DNA from: Bifidobacterium mellis
GTDB lineage: Bacteria; Actinomycetota; Actinomycetes; Actinomycetales; Bifidobacteriaceae
NCBI RefSeq assembly: GCF_000967265.1
Contig: NZ_KQ033885.1
Coordinates: 911,538-975,537, forward strand
Direction: 5' to 3'
DNA length: 64,000 nucleotides
Shown piece after piece: positions 55,024 through 64,000 of the stretch (position 1 is the first letter of the stretch; each line of letters begins with the position of its first letter). The translations under genes and the position numbers were made by a program. The notes beneath the pieces are model-generated. The model saw only the letters and a program-made list of their open reading frames with translations, did not search any database and was not told the DNA's origin.

Positions 55024-56970
55024 TCAGTCCTCCTCGCCCTTGGTGAACTGGGAGTTGTAGAGGGAGGCATAGGCGCCGCCGCGCTCCAGCAGCTGGTCGT
55101 GGGTGCCCTGCTCGACCACCGAGCCGTGGTTGACCACCAGGATCAGGTCGGCGTCGCGGATGGTTGACAGCCTATGCGCGATGACGAAGGAGGTCCTGCC
55201 CTTGCGCAGGGTGTTCATGGCCTGCTGGACCAGCAGCTCGGTCCTGGTGTCCACCGAGGATGTGGCCTCGTCCAGGATCAGGATGTCGGGGTCGGACAGG
55301 AAGGCCCGGCAGATGGTCATCAGCTGCCGTTCGCCCTGGCTGAGCTCGCTGCTGTCTTCGTTGAGGACGGTGTCGTAGCCCTGGGGCAGCTTGCGGATGA
55401 ACTCGTCCACGTGGGTGGCCTTGGCGCCATCGATCATGGTCTGTTCGGGGATGGTCTGCCCCTCGTCCAGCCCGTAGAGCAGGTTGTCGCGGACGGTCCC
55501 GTCAAAGAGCCAGGTGTCCTGCAGGACCATGCCGAAGTGGCTGCGCAGGTCGTGACGGGTCACCCTGGAGGTGTCCACGCCGTCTATGGTGATGCGCCCG
55601 CCCTGGATCTCATAGAAACGCATGAGCAGGTTGACCAGGGTGGTCTTGCCCGCCCCCGTGGGTCCGACGATGGCGATGGTCTGTCCTGGCTTGGCCTCGA
55701 TGGAAAGGTCCTTGATCAGCGGCTCGGCCGGATCGTAGGAGAAGCGGACGTGGTCGAAGCGGACATGGCCCTCGACCTTGCCTCCGGTCTCCTGGCCCAG
55801 ATGGTCGGGATGCTCGATGTCCGGCACCTCCTCGGCCTCGTCCAGGAAGTCGAAGACCCTGCGGCAGGAAGCCAGGGAAGACTGGAGCATGGTGCCCATG
55901 GAGGCCAGCTGGCCGATGGGCTGGGAGGCCTGACGGGTGTACTGGGTGAAAGCCTGCAGACCGCCCAGGCTCATGCTGCCGTTGAGCACGTGCACACCGC
56001 CGATGATGACCACGATCACGAAGCTCAGGTTGCCGAAGAAGGTAGACATGGGCGTGACCAGGGCCGAGAAGAAGGAGGCCTTGAAGCTGGCCTGGTAGAG
56101 CTCCTGGTTGCGCTCCTCGAACTCCTCCTCCGCCTTGCCCTGGTGGCCGAAGGCCCGGACCACCATATGGCCGGAGAACATCTCCTCCACGTGGCTGTTG
56201 ACCTGGCCGGTGCGGATCCACTGCCTGGTGAACTGGGGCTGGGTCTTCTTGAGGATGACGCCCGCGCACAGGGCCATGACCGGGATGATGATGAAGGCGA
56301 TCAGGGTCAGCAGGGGCGAGATGGTCAGCATCATGATGAAGGCGCCGATGATGGAGAAGACGGAGAATAGCAGCTCGCCCAGGATCTGCTGCAGGGTGCC
56401 CGAGATGTTGTCGATGTCGTTGGTGGTCCGGCTCATGACCTCGCCGCGCGGGGTCCGGTCGAAGTACTGCAGGGGCAGCCGGTCAAGCTTGTCCTCTATC
56501 TGCCTGCGCATGGTGTAGACCGCGTCGGAGACCAGCCGGGTCATCAGGAAGTTCTGCACCAGCCTGACCAGGATGGAGATCAGGTAGATTCCGATGACGA
56601 ACATGAGGATGGTGCCGAAGCGCCCCCAGTCGATGCCCACGCCCACCTGGACGTTCATGGAGTCGATCATCCGGGCGAACTTGTCCTGCCCACGGGACTG
56701 CAGGTAGGTGACCACAGCCTGCTTGGAGGTGCCGGGCTTGGCGCCCATCTTGACCAGCATGGACCCCAGCAGACCCTCGAAGAGGACGTTGGTGGCCTCG
56801 CCCATGACCTTGGGACCGATGACGATCATGGCCACGGCGGTCATGCCGGCAAGGACCATGACGATGACCCTCCAGGGACTGGCCAGCAGGTAATGGACCA
56901 GCCGGCCCACGGTGTGACGGCGGCCGCCCACGGCCTGCGAGCCTGTGTTCGTGCTCAAGTTCCTTGCCAT
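55024..56970 (-). CDS. ABC exporter half-transporter with canonical ATPase site
   Basis: 648 residues: six-helix ABC type-1 membrane domain (about 30-345) then ATPase. Walker A is VGPTGAGKTTL, signature LSQGERQL, Walker B ILILDEATSSVD with the catalytic Glu, and H-loop FVIAHRLST. It starts immediately after the TAG of the upstream half-transporter (TAGATG), so the pair should form a heterodimer. Substrate unknown; drugs, lipids or peptides are typical for this group. Confidence 0.92.
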   Translation of the reverse strand: MARNLSTNTGSQAVGGRRHTVGRLVHYLLASPWRVIVMVLAGMTAVAMIVIGPKVMGEATNVLFEGLLGSMLVKMGAKPGTSKQAVVTYLQSRGQDKFARMIDSMNVQVGVGIDWGRFGTILMFVIGIYLISILVRLVQNFLMTRLVSDAVYTMRRQIEDKLDRLPLQYFDRTPRGEVMSRTTNDIDNISGTLQQILGELLFSVFSIIGAFIMMLTISPLLTLIAFIIIPVMALCAGVILKKTQPQFTRQWIRTGQVNSHVEEMFSGHMVVRAFGHQGKAEEEFEERNQELYQASFKASFFSALVTPMSTFFGNLSFVIVVIIGGVHVLNGSMSLGGLQAFTQYTRQASQPIGQLASMGTMLQSSLASCRRVFDFLDEAEEVPDIEHPDHLGQETGGKVEGHVRFDHVRFSYDPAEPLIKDLSIEAKPGQTIAIVGPTGAGKTTLVNLLMRFYEIQGGRITIDGVDTSRVTRHDLRSHFGMVLQDTWLFDGTVRDNLLYGLDEGQTIPEQTMIDGAKATHVDEFIRKLPQGYDTVLNEDSSELSQGERQLMTICRAFLSDPDILILDEATSSVDTRTELLVQQAMNTLRKGRTSFVIAHRLSTIRDADLILVVNHGSVVEQGTHDQLLERGGAYASLYNSQFTKGEED

Positions 56971-58734
56971 CTACTCGGCCCTCCCCTCGTCAATGCTGAG
57001 CTCTTCCACGTCGGGACCCTGCCCGCCCTGGGACTGGACGATCTCCTGGTAGGTGGGGCAGTCCTCCATGAGCTCGTCGTGGGTGCCCCGGCCGACGATG
57101 CGGCCGCGGTCCAGGACCAGAATCTGGTCGGCCTGGCGGATGGATGCCGCCCTCTGGGCCACGACGATCTGGGTGGCCTCGCGGGTGACCGGGACCAGGG
57201 CCTTGTGCAGGGCCCGGTCGGTGGTCATGTCCAGCGCGGAGAAGGAGTCGTCGAAGGTGTAGATGCGGGGGTTGCGCAGGATGGCCCTGGCCATGCAGAG
57301 CCGCTGCTTCTGCCCGCCGGAGAAGTTGGTGCCGCCCTCGGCCACGCGGGCATCCAGGCCCTCGGGGATCTCCCGCACGAAGTCCTCGGCCTGGGCGATG
57401 CGTAGGGCCTGCCAGATGCGGTCGTCGTCGGCTTCGGGGTCCCCGTAGTGCATGTTGTCGCGGATGGTGCCGGTGAAGAGGATGGCCTTCTGCGGGACGG
57501 GCCCGAAGATCAGGGCCAGCTGGTCGGGGTCGTACTCGCGCACGTCGTGGCCATCCACCAGGACCTGGCCGTCGGTGACGTCGAACATGCGGTTGGCCAG
57601 TCGGATGATGGTGGACTTGCCGGATCCCGTGGCCCCGATGATGGCCGTCGTGGTGCCCGGCCGGGCGGTGAAGGAGATATCCGAAAGGACCGGATCCTGG
57701 GCACCCGGGTAGCTGAAGTCCACGTGCTTGAACTCCAGCAATCCCTGGGGGTGCTCGTTGCGGTAGGGGTGCTCGGGAGCGGCGATCTCGCTGGTGGCCT
57801 CCAGGACCTCGTTGATCCTTCGGGCGGCCACAGCGGCCCTGGGCAGCATGACCGACATCATGGCGGCCATCATCAGGCCTGACAGGATGATCATCAGGTA
57901 CTGGATGAAGGCCTGCAGGGCGCCGATCTGCATGGCACCGGAGTCGATGCGGCGGCCGCCGAACCACATGATGGCCACGTTGGACATGTTCAGCAGGAAC
58001 CACATGAGCGGCACCATCATGCTCATCAGCCTACCGGTGGAGATCAGGACGCCGTAGACGTCGCGGTTGGCCTTGTCGAAGCGGGCTGCCTCGGTCTTCT
58101 CTCGGACGAAGGCACGGATGACCCGCACGCCGGAAATCTGTTCGCGGACCAGACGGTTGACCGAGTCCAGCATGTTCTGCAGGCGGGTGAACAGGGGTCC
58201 CATCCTGCCCATGAGCACCAGGGCCACCAGGAGGATCAGGGGGACAATGACCGCCAGGGACCAGGTCAGGGGGCCGTCCTGGCGCAGGGCCAGAACCAGC
58301 CCGCCGATCAGCATGACCGGGGCCTGCAGGATGATCATGAGGGTCTGCATGGTGGTCATCTGCATCTGCTGGACGTCGTTGGTGGTGCGGGTGATCAGGG
58401 AACCGGCCGAGAAGCGCTCGATCTCGTTGAGGCTGAAGCCCTCCACTGAAGCGAACAGGTCCCTGCGCAGCTCGTAGCCCATCCTCATGGCCAGCCGGGT
58501 GGCGCAGTAGACGGCGACCACGTTGGCCACGATCTGGAGGGCGGTGATTCCCATCATCTGCCAGCCGATCCTGTAGATGGCATCCTGGTCGCCTACGGCC
58601 ACGCCCTTGTCGATGATGTCCGCCTGCAGGTTGGGCAGGTAGAGGTTCAAGGCCGTCTGCGCCACCTGAAAGAGCACCAGAACGGCCACCTGGAGCCAGT
58701 AAGGCCGCAGGTAGCGGGTCCATATCTTGATCAC
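56971..58734 (-). CDS. ABC exporter half-transporter with degenerate ATPase site
   Basis: About 587 residues, ABC type-1 membrane domain plus ATPase. Walker A is IGATGSGKSTI and the signature FSGGQKQRL. Walker B reads IYTFDDSFSALD, with Asp where the catalytic Glu normally stands, and the H-loop has Gln (VVAQRAAS). This is the usual pattern of the non-hydrolysing partner in heterodimeric exporters such as LmrCD. GTG 58734 is preferred for its GAAGGA site 7 nt upstream; GTG 58749 is an alternative. Confidence 0.9.
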   Translation of the reverse strand: MIKIWTRYLRPYWLQVAVLVLFQVAQTALNLYLPNLQADIIDKGVAVGDQDAIYRIGWQMMGITALQIVANVVAVYCATRLAMRMGYELRRDLFASVEGFSLNEIERFSAGSLITRTTNDVQQMQMTTMQTLMIILQAPVMLIGGLVLALRQDGPLTWSLAVIVPLILLVALVLMGRMGPLFTRLQNMLDSVNRLVREQISGVRVIRAFVREKTEAARFDKANRDVYGVLISTGRLMSMMVPLMWFLLNMSNVAIMWFGGRRIDSGAMQIGALQAFIQYLMIILSGLMMAAMMSVMLPRAAVAARRINEVLEATSEIAAPEHPYRNEHPQGLLEFKHVDFSYPGAQDPVLSDISFTARPGTTTAIIGATGSGKSTIIRLANRMFDVTDGQVLVDGHDVREYDPDQLALIFGPVPQKAILFTGTIRDNMHYGDPEADDDRIWQALRIAQAEDFVREIPEGLDARVAEGGTNFSGGQKQRLCMARAILRNPRIYTFDDSFSALDMTTDRALHKALVPVTREATQIVVAQRAASIRQADQILVLDRGRIVGRGTHDELMEDCPTYQEIVQSQGGQGPDVEELSIDEGRAE

Positions 58735-58876
58735 GTCAACATCCTTCACGCATACAGGTCCGCCGCGGTCCCCGGGCAGACAAACCACCATAGTTTATAC
58801 CTGCGTCTGGGCTGATGAATTTGCTATTCCTTGAGCTGATACGGGCGTGTCAGAACAGGTCCGCAGGCATTGGCGT

Positions 58877-59716
58877 TCAGACGGCGAAGGCACCCCAGCG
58901 TCCCTCGCGGTGGACCACGGTCAGGTCCAGGCCGAAGAGCTCGCTCAGGCGCGGACCGGTCAGTCCACCCTCCAAGGGTCCCTGGTAGACGATGGTGCCC
59001 GGATCCGGGTCACCGGTGTCCGCAGTGTCGGCAGGACGCCGGCCCATCATGGCTATCCGATCGAAGCCCAGAGGAATCTCCTCAAGCCGGTGGGTGACCA
59101 GGATGACCGTGCGGTCCCTGTCCTCCCGGCCGATGTCGCTCAGGGCCCTGAGCACCAGCTCCCGGCCGCCCAGGTCCAGCCCGGTGGTCGGTTCGTCCAG
59201 GATGAGCAGGTCGGGATTGGCCATCAGCGCCCGGCATATCAGCACCCGGCCGCGCTCCCCCTCGGAGAGCCGGTACATGCGCTTGCCCTTGAGGTAGGCG
59301 ATGCCGAACCGGTCCATCAGGGCCAGGGTGGCCTCTTCCTGCTTGGCTGTGAAGGTCTCCCTCCAGCGTCCGGTGGTATCGCTGAAGGCGGTCAGCACCA
59401 CGTCGTAGGGATCCTCCTGGGGGCTGATGGTCTTGGCCAGGCCGGCCGAGGCCAGACCAATCCGATGCCGGTAGGAGAAGACGTTCACCTTGCCCAGCCG
59501 GTTACCCAGGATCTCTACGCTGCCGGTGCTGGGGAAGCCTCGGGTGCTCATCATGGCCACCAGGGTGGATTTGCCCACGCCGTTGGGTCCGAAGAGGACC
59601 CACTTCTGCCCACGGCCCACCTCAAGGTTGACATCGTTCAGTATGACCCGGCCCTGACGGCGGAATCCCACGTGCTGCATGAGCACGGCCTGCTGTTCTG
59701 CCACGCTTTCGCTCAT
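58877..59716 (-). CDS. ABC transporter ATP-binding protein (ModF/YlmA-like)
   Basis: 279 residues, one ABC domain. Walker A FGPNGVGKSTL, signature LSEGERGRVL, Walker [17 protein letters not shown]-loop LVTHRLEEIP. The SEGERGR signature and the HRLEEIP block resemble stand-alone ATPases of the ModF/YlmA kind. No permease gene is adjacent; the only membrane partner in sight is the small protein encoded just upstream, whose stop lies 2 nt before this ATG. Role unknown. Confidence 0.88.
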   Translation of the reverse strand: MSESVAEQQAVLMQHVGFRRQGRVILNDVNLEVGRGQKWVLFGPNGVGKSTLVAMMSTRGFPSTGSVEILGNRLGKVNVFSYRHRIGLASAGLAKTISPQEDPYDVVLTAFSDTTGRWRETFTAKQEEATLALMDRFGIAYLKGKRMYRLSEGERGRVLICRALMANPDLLILDEPTTGLDLGGRELVLRALSDIGREDRDRTVILVTHRLEEIPLGFDRIAMMGRRPADTADTGDPDPGTIVYQGPLEGGLTGPRLSELFGLDLTVVHREGRWGAFAV

Positions 59717-59718
59717 GG

Positions 59719-60171
59719 TCACAGGGCCGTTCCGTAGGAGTCCAGACGGGGATTGTCCCGGTTCCCGCCGACCAGGAAGAGTCCCAGCACGCCCAGGCAG
59801 AAGACCGCAGCGATGGCGATGGTGGCCCAGATGGGAACGTGGGGCAGCCACATGCAGACCAGGAAGGCCAGGCCGGAGCAGATGATCAGGGCCCAGACCA
59901 GGATTCGCAGCCACTGACGCACGCCGCTGGGAGCCTTCAGCAGACGGGGGTTGCGATCGTTGGGGTCCACGGAGTCCTTCTGCACCAGGTCATCGGTGTG
60001 CCCGGTGGGCTTCCACTCGGCGCCCTGGCCAGCCTCCAGCCGGCGGGAGCGCTCCTGCAAGGCCCGTTCGTCCATCACTCCGGCCCTGCCCTTGGCCGTC
60101 ATCCTCCGGTCATCGCTGCCGCCACGGCGGCTCCGCTTGGCCTGCGCCCTACGTTCAGCGCGGTTGGTCAT
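59719..60171 (-). CDS. Small two-helix membrane protein, unknown function
   Basis: 150 residues. A very basic first third (RAERRAQAKRSRRGG), an acidic stretch (KDSVDPNDRN), then two transmembrane helices (about 88-108 and 113-134) and a short tail. I do not recognise a family. Tight linkage to the ABC ATPase suggests a joint function, but two helices are too few for an ordinary ABC permease. Confidence 0.75.
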   Translation of the reverse strand: MTNRAERRAQAKRSRRGGSDDRRMTAKGRAGVMDERALQERSRRLEAGQGAEWKPTGHTDDLVQKDSVDPNDRNPRLLKAPSGVRQWLRILVWALIICSGLAFLVCMWLPHVPIWATIAIAAVFCLGVLGLFLVGGNRDNPRLDSYGTAL

Positions 60172-60216
60172 ATCCCACTGCCTCCATCCCTTCGATCGGC
60201 ACCATACCTTTTCATA

Positions 60217-61764
60217 TTAGCGTGGGCGCCGGCCGGCCACTGGCAGGGTCATGGCGCGCTCATCGGCTCGAATGGGGGCAGGCAGTTCGGTGGCGCCGGT
60301 CAGATACCGGTCCACGGCCGCAGCGCAGGAACGACCCTCGGCCAGAGCCCAGACCACCAGGGACTGGCCACGTCCGGCATCGCCGCACACGAAGATCCCA
60401 TCACGGTCGGTGGCATAGTCGGCATCCCGGGCCACGTTGCCGCGAGGGTCCAGGCCTATGCCGGTCTGCCCGGTCAGGGTGGCCGTCTCCGGATGGGCGA
60501 AGCCAATGCTGATCAATACCAGGTCGGCGGGCAGGACCCGCTCGGTTTCGGGATGGGGGACGATTCGGTCCTGATCGTCCCGGCTGACGTCCACCACGCG
60601 AACGCCGCGCACCCGTCCCTCATGGTCCCGGTCGAAGCCGGTGGGAGCACTGCTCTGGTCCAGGCTGATCCGGTCATCGGAACCGTCGCCCAGGTACTCC
60701 AGGCTGTCCACAGCGTACTCGTAGTGGCCGCCCTCCTCCATGGAGGAGGTGGGATTGTAGAGCCTGGCATAGGTAGGCCAGGGCCGGTCATCGGGTCTGG
60801 AGGAGGGTTCTTTGGGCCGGATCTGGAGGACGGTGACCGACTTGGCGCCCTCTCGAAGGGCCGTGCCCAGGCAGTCCGAACCAGTGTCGCCGCCGCCGAT
60901 GATGATGACATCCTTGCCGGCGGCATCGATGTTGTTGATGGGCTCGCGGCCCATGAGTTTACGGGTTGGGTCGGGCAGGAAGTCCATGGCGTAGTGGATG
61001 CCCTTGAGCTCCCGTCCGGGCAGATCCACCCGTCGGGGTTCGGTGGAACCGATGGCCACCACCAGGGCGTCATAGCGGGCCCGTAGCTGGTCCCAGCCCA
61101 AGTCCCGGCCCACCTCGACGCCGGTGCGGAATCGGGTCCCCTCGGCCTCCATCTGCTCCAGCCGACGGTCCAGCAGGGACTTCTCCAGCTTGAAGGCGGG
61201 AATGCCGTAGCGCAGGAGTCCGCCTATGGCATCGGCGCGCTCGTAGACCACCACCGTGTGCCCGGCCCGGGTCAGCTGCTGGGCGCATGCCAATCCTGCA
61301 GGACCCGACCCGACGACGGCCACGGTCATGTCGGTCAGCCGCTGCGGAGGCCGGGGCTTGACCAGGCCCAGGGACCAGGCCTGATCGATGATGGTCTGCT
61401 CGTCCAGCTTGATGGTGGTGGCCGGCTGGTGGATGGAGAGCACGCAGGAGGACTCGCAGGGAGCCGGGCAGATCCGTCCGGTGAACTCCGGGAAGTTGTT
61501 GGTCAGGCTCAGCCTTTCGTAGGCCTCCTCCCAGCGGCCTCGGGACAGCAGGTCGTTGAACTCGGGAATGAGGTTGCCCAGGGGGCAGCCGGTCATGCAG
61601 AAGGGGGTGCCGCAGTCCATGCAGCGGGCGGCCTGCTCGGCGGTCCAGGGACCAGGACCGGTTGACTGGTGCACGTCCCGCCAGTCCTTCAGGCGTTCGG
61701 CTACCGGGCGCTCGGCCAGCTCGTGCCGGGTGCGTACCTTGAGGAATCCCTTGGGGTCGACCAT
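60217..61764 (-). CDS. gltD: Glutamate synthase small subunit
   Basis: FAD protein passing electrons from NADPH to the large subunit for making glutamate from glutamine and 2-oxoglutarate. 515 residues. N-terminal cysteines in RCMDCGTPFCMTGCPLG and CPAPCESSC bind two [4Fe-4S] clusters; VVGSGPAGLACAQQL is the FAD site and IIGGGDTGSDC the NADPH site; VCGDAGRGQSLVVWA is near the end. ATG 61764 lies one base after the gltB stop. Forms the GltBD complex. Confidence 0.95.
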   Translation of the reverse strand: MVDPKGFLKVRTRHELAERPVAERLKDWRDVHQSTGPGPWTAEQAARCMDCGTPFCMTGCPLGNLIPEFNDLLSRGRWEEAYERLSLTNNFPEFTGRICPAPCESSCVLSIHQPATTIKLDEQTIIDQAWSLGLVKPRPPQRLTDMTVAVVGSGPAGLACAQQLTRAGHTVVVYERADAIGGLLRYGIPAFKLEKSLLDRRLEQMEAEGTRFRTGVEVGRDLGWDQLRARYDALVVAIGSTEPRRVDLPGRELKGIHYAMDFLPDPTRKLMGREPINNIDAAGKDVIIIGGGDTGSDCLGTALREGAKSVTVLQIRPKEPSSRPDDRPWPTYARLYNPTSSMEEGGHYEYAVDSLEYLGDGSDDRISLDQSSAPTGFDRDHEGRVRGVRVVDVSRDDQDRIVPHPETERVLPADLVLISIGFAHPETATLTGQTGIGLDPRGNVARDADYATDRDGIFVCGDAGRGQSLVVWALAEGRSCAAAVDRYLTGATELPAPIRADERAMTLPVAGRRPR

Positions 61765-61765
61765 A

Positions 61766-64000
61766 TCAGTGCGCTCCTTCCATGACCTGGGCGTAGGTGG
61801 CGTCCCAGACGCCGGGCGCGTTGAAGTCCACCTGCTCGCGCTCGGCCTCTTCCATGGCCTTCTTCATGGCCAGATAACGGCGGGGAACCAGATGGGTGAA
61901 CCGGGCCAGCGCGCTCGGCCAGTCCTCCAGCAGGGCGGCCGCAGCCTTTGACCCGGTCAGCCGGACATGCTCGGCTATCAGTTCCTTGAGCATGACCGCC
62001 TGGTCCTGGTCGGGCTCCAGGGCCAGCAGGGAGCCGTCATTCCAGGCTTCTGGATTGAGCCGGGAGGCATCCATATCCAGCAGGTAGACATCCCCTCCCG
62101 AGAAGCCGGCGCCGAAGTTGCGTCCGGTGGAACCCAGAACAACCACCAGGCCGCCGGTCATGTACTCACAACCGTGGTCGCCCAGGCCCTCGACCACGAA
62201 GCGGCCGCCCCCGTTACGGACGGCAAAGCGCTCCCCGGCCCGGCCGGCCACGAACATGTCGCCCGAGGTGGCGCCGAATCCAGCCACGTTGCCGCAGATG
62301 ACGGTCCGGTGCGGATCGAAGCGGACGCCCTGGGAGGCGTGGAGGACCAGACGACCGCCGGACAGACCCTTGCCTGCATAGTCGTTGGCCTCGCCGGTCA
62401 CCCGGATGGTCTCGCCCCTGGGGATGAATGCACCCAGGGACTGACCGGCAGAACCTGTCAACGTGATGTCCACGGTGTTCGCAGGCAGGCCGGCGGCGCC
62501 GTATTTACGGGTGATCCTGTAGCCCAGCATGGTGCCCACGCTCCGGTTGACGTTGCGCACGGTTGTCTTGATGGCCACCGGCCGGCCCTCGTCCAGGGCA
62601 TCGACGGCCTGATTGATCAGGTCCACATCCAGGGACTTGTCCAGTTCGTGATCCTGGGCCTGGGTGTGGTGCAGCACCGTGCCCGGGGTGGGGCCCGGCT
62701 TGCGCAGGATGGCATCCAGGTCGATGCCCTGGCTCTTCCAGGTGCGCACGGAGGGGTCCCGGCGCAGGCACTCCACGTGGCCGACCGCCTCCTCCAGGCT
62801 GGCGAATCCCAGGGAGGCCAGAATCTCCCGCACCTGACGGGCCATGAACATGAAGAAGTTGACCAGGTCCTCGGGCCGACCGGTGAAGCGCGAGCGCAGC
62901 TCCGGGTCCTGGGTGGCTATGCCCTGGGGGCAGGTGTTCTTATGGCAGGCCCGCATCATGACGCAGCCCTCCACCTGCAGCGCCGTGGTGGCGAAGCCGA
63001 ACTCCTCGGCCCCCAGCAGAGCGGCTACGACCACGTCGCGGCCGGTCTTGAGCTCCCCGTCGCACTGGACCACAATCCGCGAGCGCAGGTCGTTCATGAC
63101 CAGGGTCTGCTGGGTCTCGGCCAGGCCCAGCTCCCAGGGGGTGCCCGCGTGCTTGATGGCGTTGAGCGGGGCCGCCCCCGTGCCGCCGTCCTGACCGGAG
63201 ATGAGGACCACGTCGGCATGACACTTGGCCACTCCTGCGGCCACCGTTCCCACCCCGTGCTCGGAGACCAGCTTGACGTGGATGCGGGCCCGGGGGTTGG
63301 CCATCTTCAGGTCATGGATGAGCTGTTTCAAGTCCTCGATGGAATAGATGTCGTGGTGGGGCGGAGGAGAGATGAGCTCGACCCCGGGTGTGGAACGCCT
63401 GACCTGGGCTATCCAGGGCGGGACCTTGGCGCCGGGAAGGTGGCCGCCCTCCCCCGGCTTGGCCCCCTGGGCCAGCTTGATCTGCAGGTCGGTGGCCGAG
63501 ACCAGGTAGTCGCTGGTCACCCCGAACCGGGCCGAGGCCACCTGCTTGATGCGGCTGGTCCGGGCCGGGTCTGCAATCCGGTCCGGGGACTCGCCGCCCT
63601 CGCCCGAGTTGGACCGGGCCCCGAGCCGATTCATGGCCAGCGCCATGGTCTCATGGGCCTCCTGGGAGATGGACCCGTAGCTCATGGCTCCAGTGGAGAA
63701 GCGGGTGACGATGGACTCGGCGGGCTCCACCTGGTCCAGGGGTATGGGCGCCCTGTCGGAGTGCAGCTCCATGAGGCCGCGCAGGGTCATACCGCGCTTG
63801 GCCGCCGCGTTCACATGGTCGGTGTAGGTCTTGAAGAGTCCGTAGTCCCCGCGCTTGGTGGACTGCTGGAGCAGGAAGATGGACTCCGGGTCGTTCAGGT
63901 GGTCCTCGCCAGTGCGCCGCCAGTGGTAGTTGCCGCCTGTCTCCAGATCATGCCCGGAGCCTGCGGTCCACTCAATGGGATAGGCCACCCTATGGCGCTG
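61766..64000 (-). CDS. gltB: Glutamate synthase large subunit, C-terminal half (5' end outside window)
   Basis: The reading frame is open to the window end, so this is the last about 744 residues of a protein that is normally about 1,500. It covers the FMN-binding synthase barrel ([35 protein letters not shown]), the [3Fe-4S] cysteines ([12 protein letters not shown]) and the C-terminal beta-helix domain ([30 protein letters not shown]). The N-terminal glutaminase domain lies beyond 64000. gltD follows after one base. With glnE upstream in the window, this rounds out ammonia assimilation and its control. Confidence 0.96.
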   Translation of the reverse strand, partial: QRHRVAYPIEWTAGSGHDLETGGNYHWRRTGEDHLNDPESIFLLQQSTKRGDYGLFKTYTDHVNAAAKRGMTLRGLMELHSDRAPIPLDQVEPAESIVTRFSTGAMSYGSISQEAHETMALAMNRLGARSNSGEGGESPDRIADPARTSRIKQVASARFGVTSDYLVSATDLQIKLAQGAKPGEGGHLPGAKVPPWIAQVRRSTPGVELISPPPHHDIYSIEDLKQLIHDLKMANPRARIHVKLVSEHGVGTVAAGVAKCHADVVLISGQDGGTGAAPLNAIKHAGTPWELGLAETQQTLVMNDLRSRIVVQCDGELKTGRDVVVAALLGAEEFGFATTALQVEGCVMMRACHKNTCPQGIATQDPELRSRFTGRPEDLVNFFMFMARQVREILASLGFASLEEAVGHVECLRRDPSVRTWKSQGIDLDAILRKPGPTPGTVLHHTQAQDHELDKSLDVDLINQAVDALDEGRPVAIKTTVRNVNRSVGTMLGYRITRKYGAAGLPANTVDITLTGSAGQSLGAFIPRGETIRVTGEANDYAGKGLSGGRLVLHASQGVRFDPHRTVICGNVAGFGATSGDMFVAGRAGERFAVRNGGGRFVVEGLGDHGCEYMTGGLVVVLGSTGRNFGAGFSGGDVYLLDMDASRLNPEAWNDGSLLALEPDQDQAVMLKELIAEHVRLTGSKAAAALLEDWPSALARFTHLVPRRYLAMKKAMEEAEREQVDFNAPGVWDATYAQVMEGAH

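Overview
The window looks like chromosome of a Bifidobacterium (Actinomycetota). The housekeeping parts are about 63% GC by hand count of sample lines. The genes include the transketolase/transaldolase pair of the bifid shunt, the actinobacterial WhiA-RapZ-AroE-UvrC-UvrA block, GlnE and a LexA box of actinobacterial type. Genus is confident; species is not. Terminal heme-synthesis genes are unusual for this genus and would fit a catalase-positive or respiring lineage such as those from bee guts, but that is inference.

Layout. 1-2703: end of transketolase, then transaldolase. 2728-5884: a compact three-gene minus-strand operon, coproheme decarboxylase (chdC) - MFS transporter - coproporphyrin ferrochelatase (cpfC), lying between tal and secG and closed by a 19-bp bidirectional terminator. 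6065-16945: secG, tpiA, pgk, whiA, rapZ, aroE, uvrC, uvrA, with an SOS box in the uvrA promoter. 16953-26324: tag, a TspO-like membrane protein, an ABC-F ATPase, an MgtC-like protein, the bifunctional NAD(P)HX repair enzyme, phosphoglycerate mutase, a LysR regulator and a membrane-anchored DsbA-like thioredoxin. 26451-32875: the complete UMP operon in the order pyrB-I-C-F-K-D-E with overlapping or nearly touching genes. 32946-36026: glnE.

36160-49824 is a lower-GC (about 45% in one sampled line) beta-mannan utilisation locus: intracellular GH26 mannanase, GH2 beta-mannosidase, a sugar ABC transporter (lipoprotein plus two permeases), a LacI repressor, two acetylesterases of different families (CE2-like and SASA/sialate-esterase-like), and a DUF624 (YesL) protein with an unnamed membrane-anchored partner. 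Related operators lie upstream of the divergent gene groups and two of them sit exactly on recognisable promoters, so the locus reads as one LacI-controlled unit: import acetylated manno-oligosaccharides, deacetylate, cleave to mannose.

49854-64000 returns to core genes: metE-metF, a SixA-like phosphatase, TrmI, a heterodimeric ABC exporter, an ABC ATPase with a small membrane protein, and gltB-gltD, with gltB cut by the window end. I saw no rRNA, tRNA, CRISPR array, insertion sequence or phage gene.

The most interesting system is the chdC-MFS-cpfC operon. It encodes only the last two steps of the coproporphyrin-dependent heme pathway plus a transporter, and both enzymes look Bacillota-like. 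This suggests salvage of coproporphyrin III made by other microbes to build heme.
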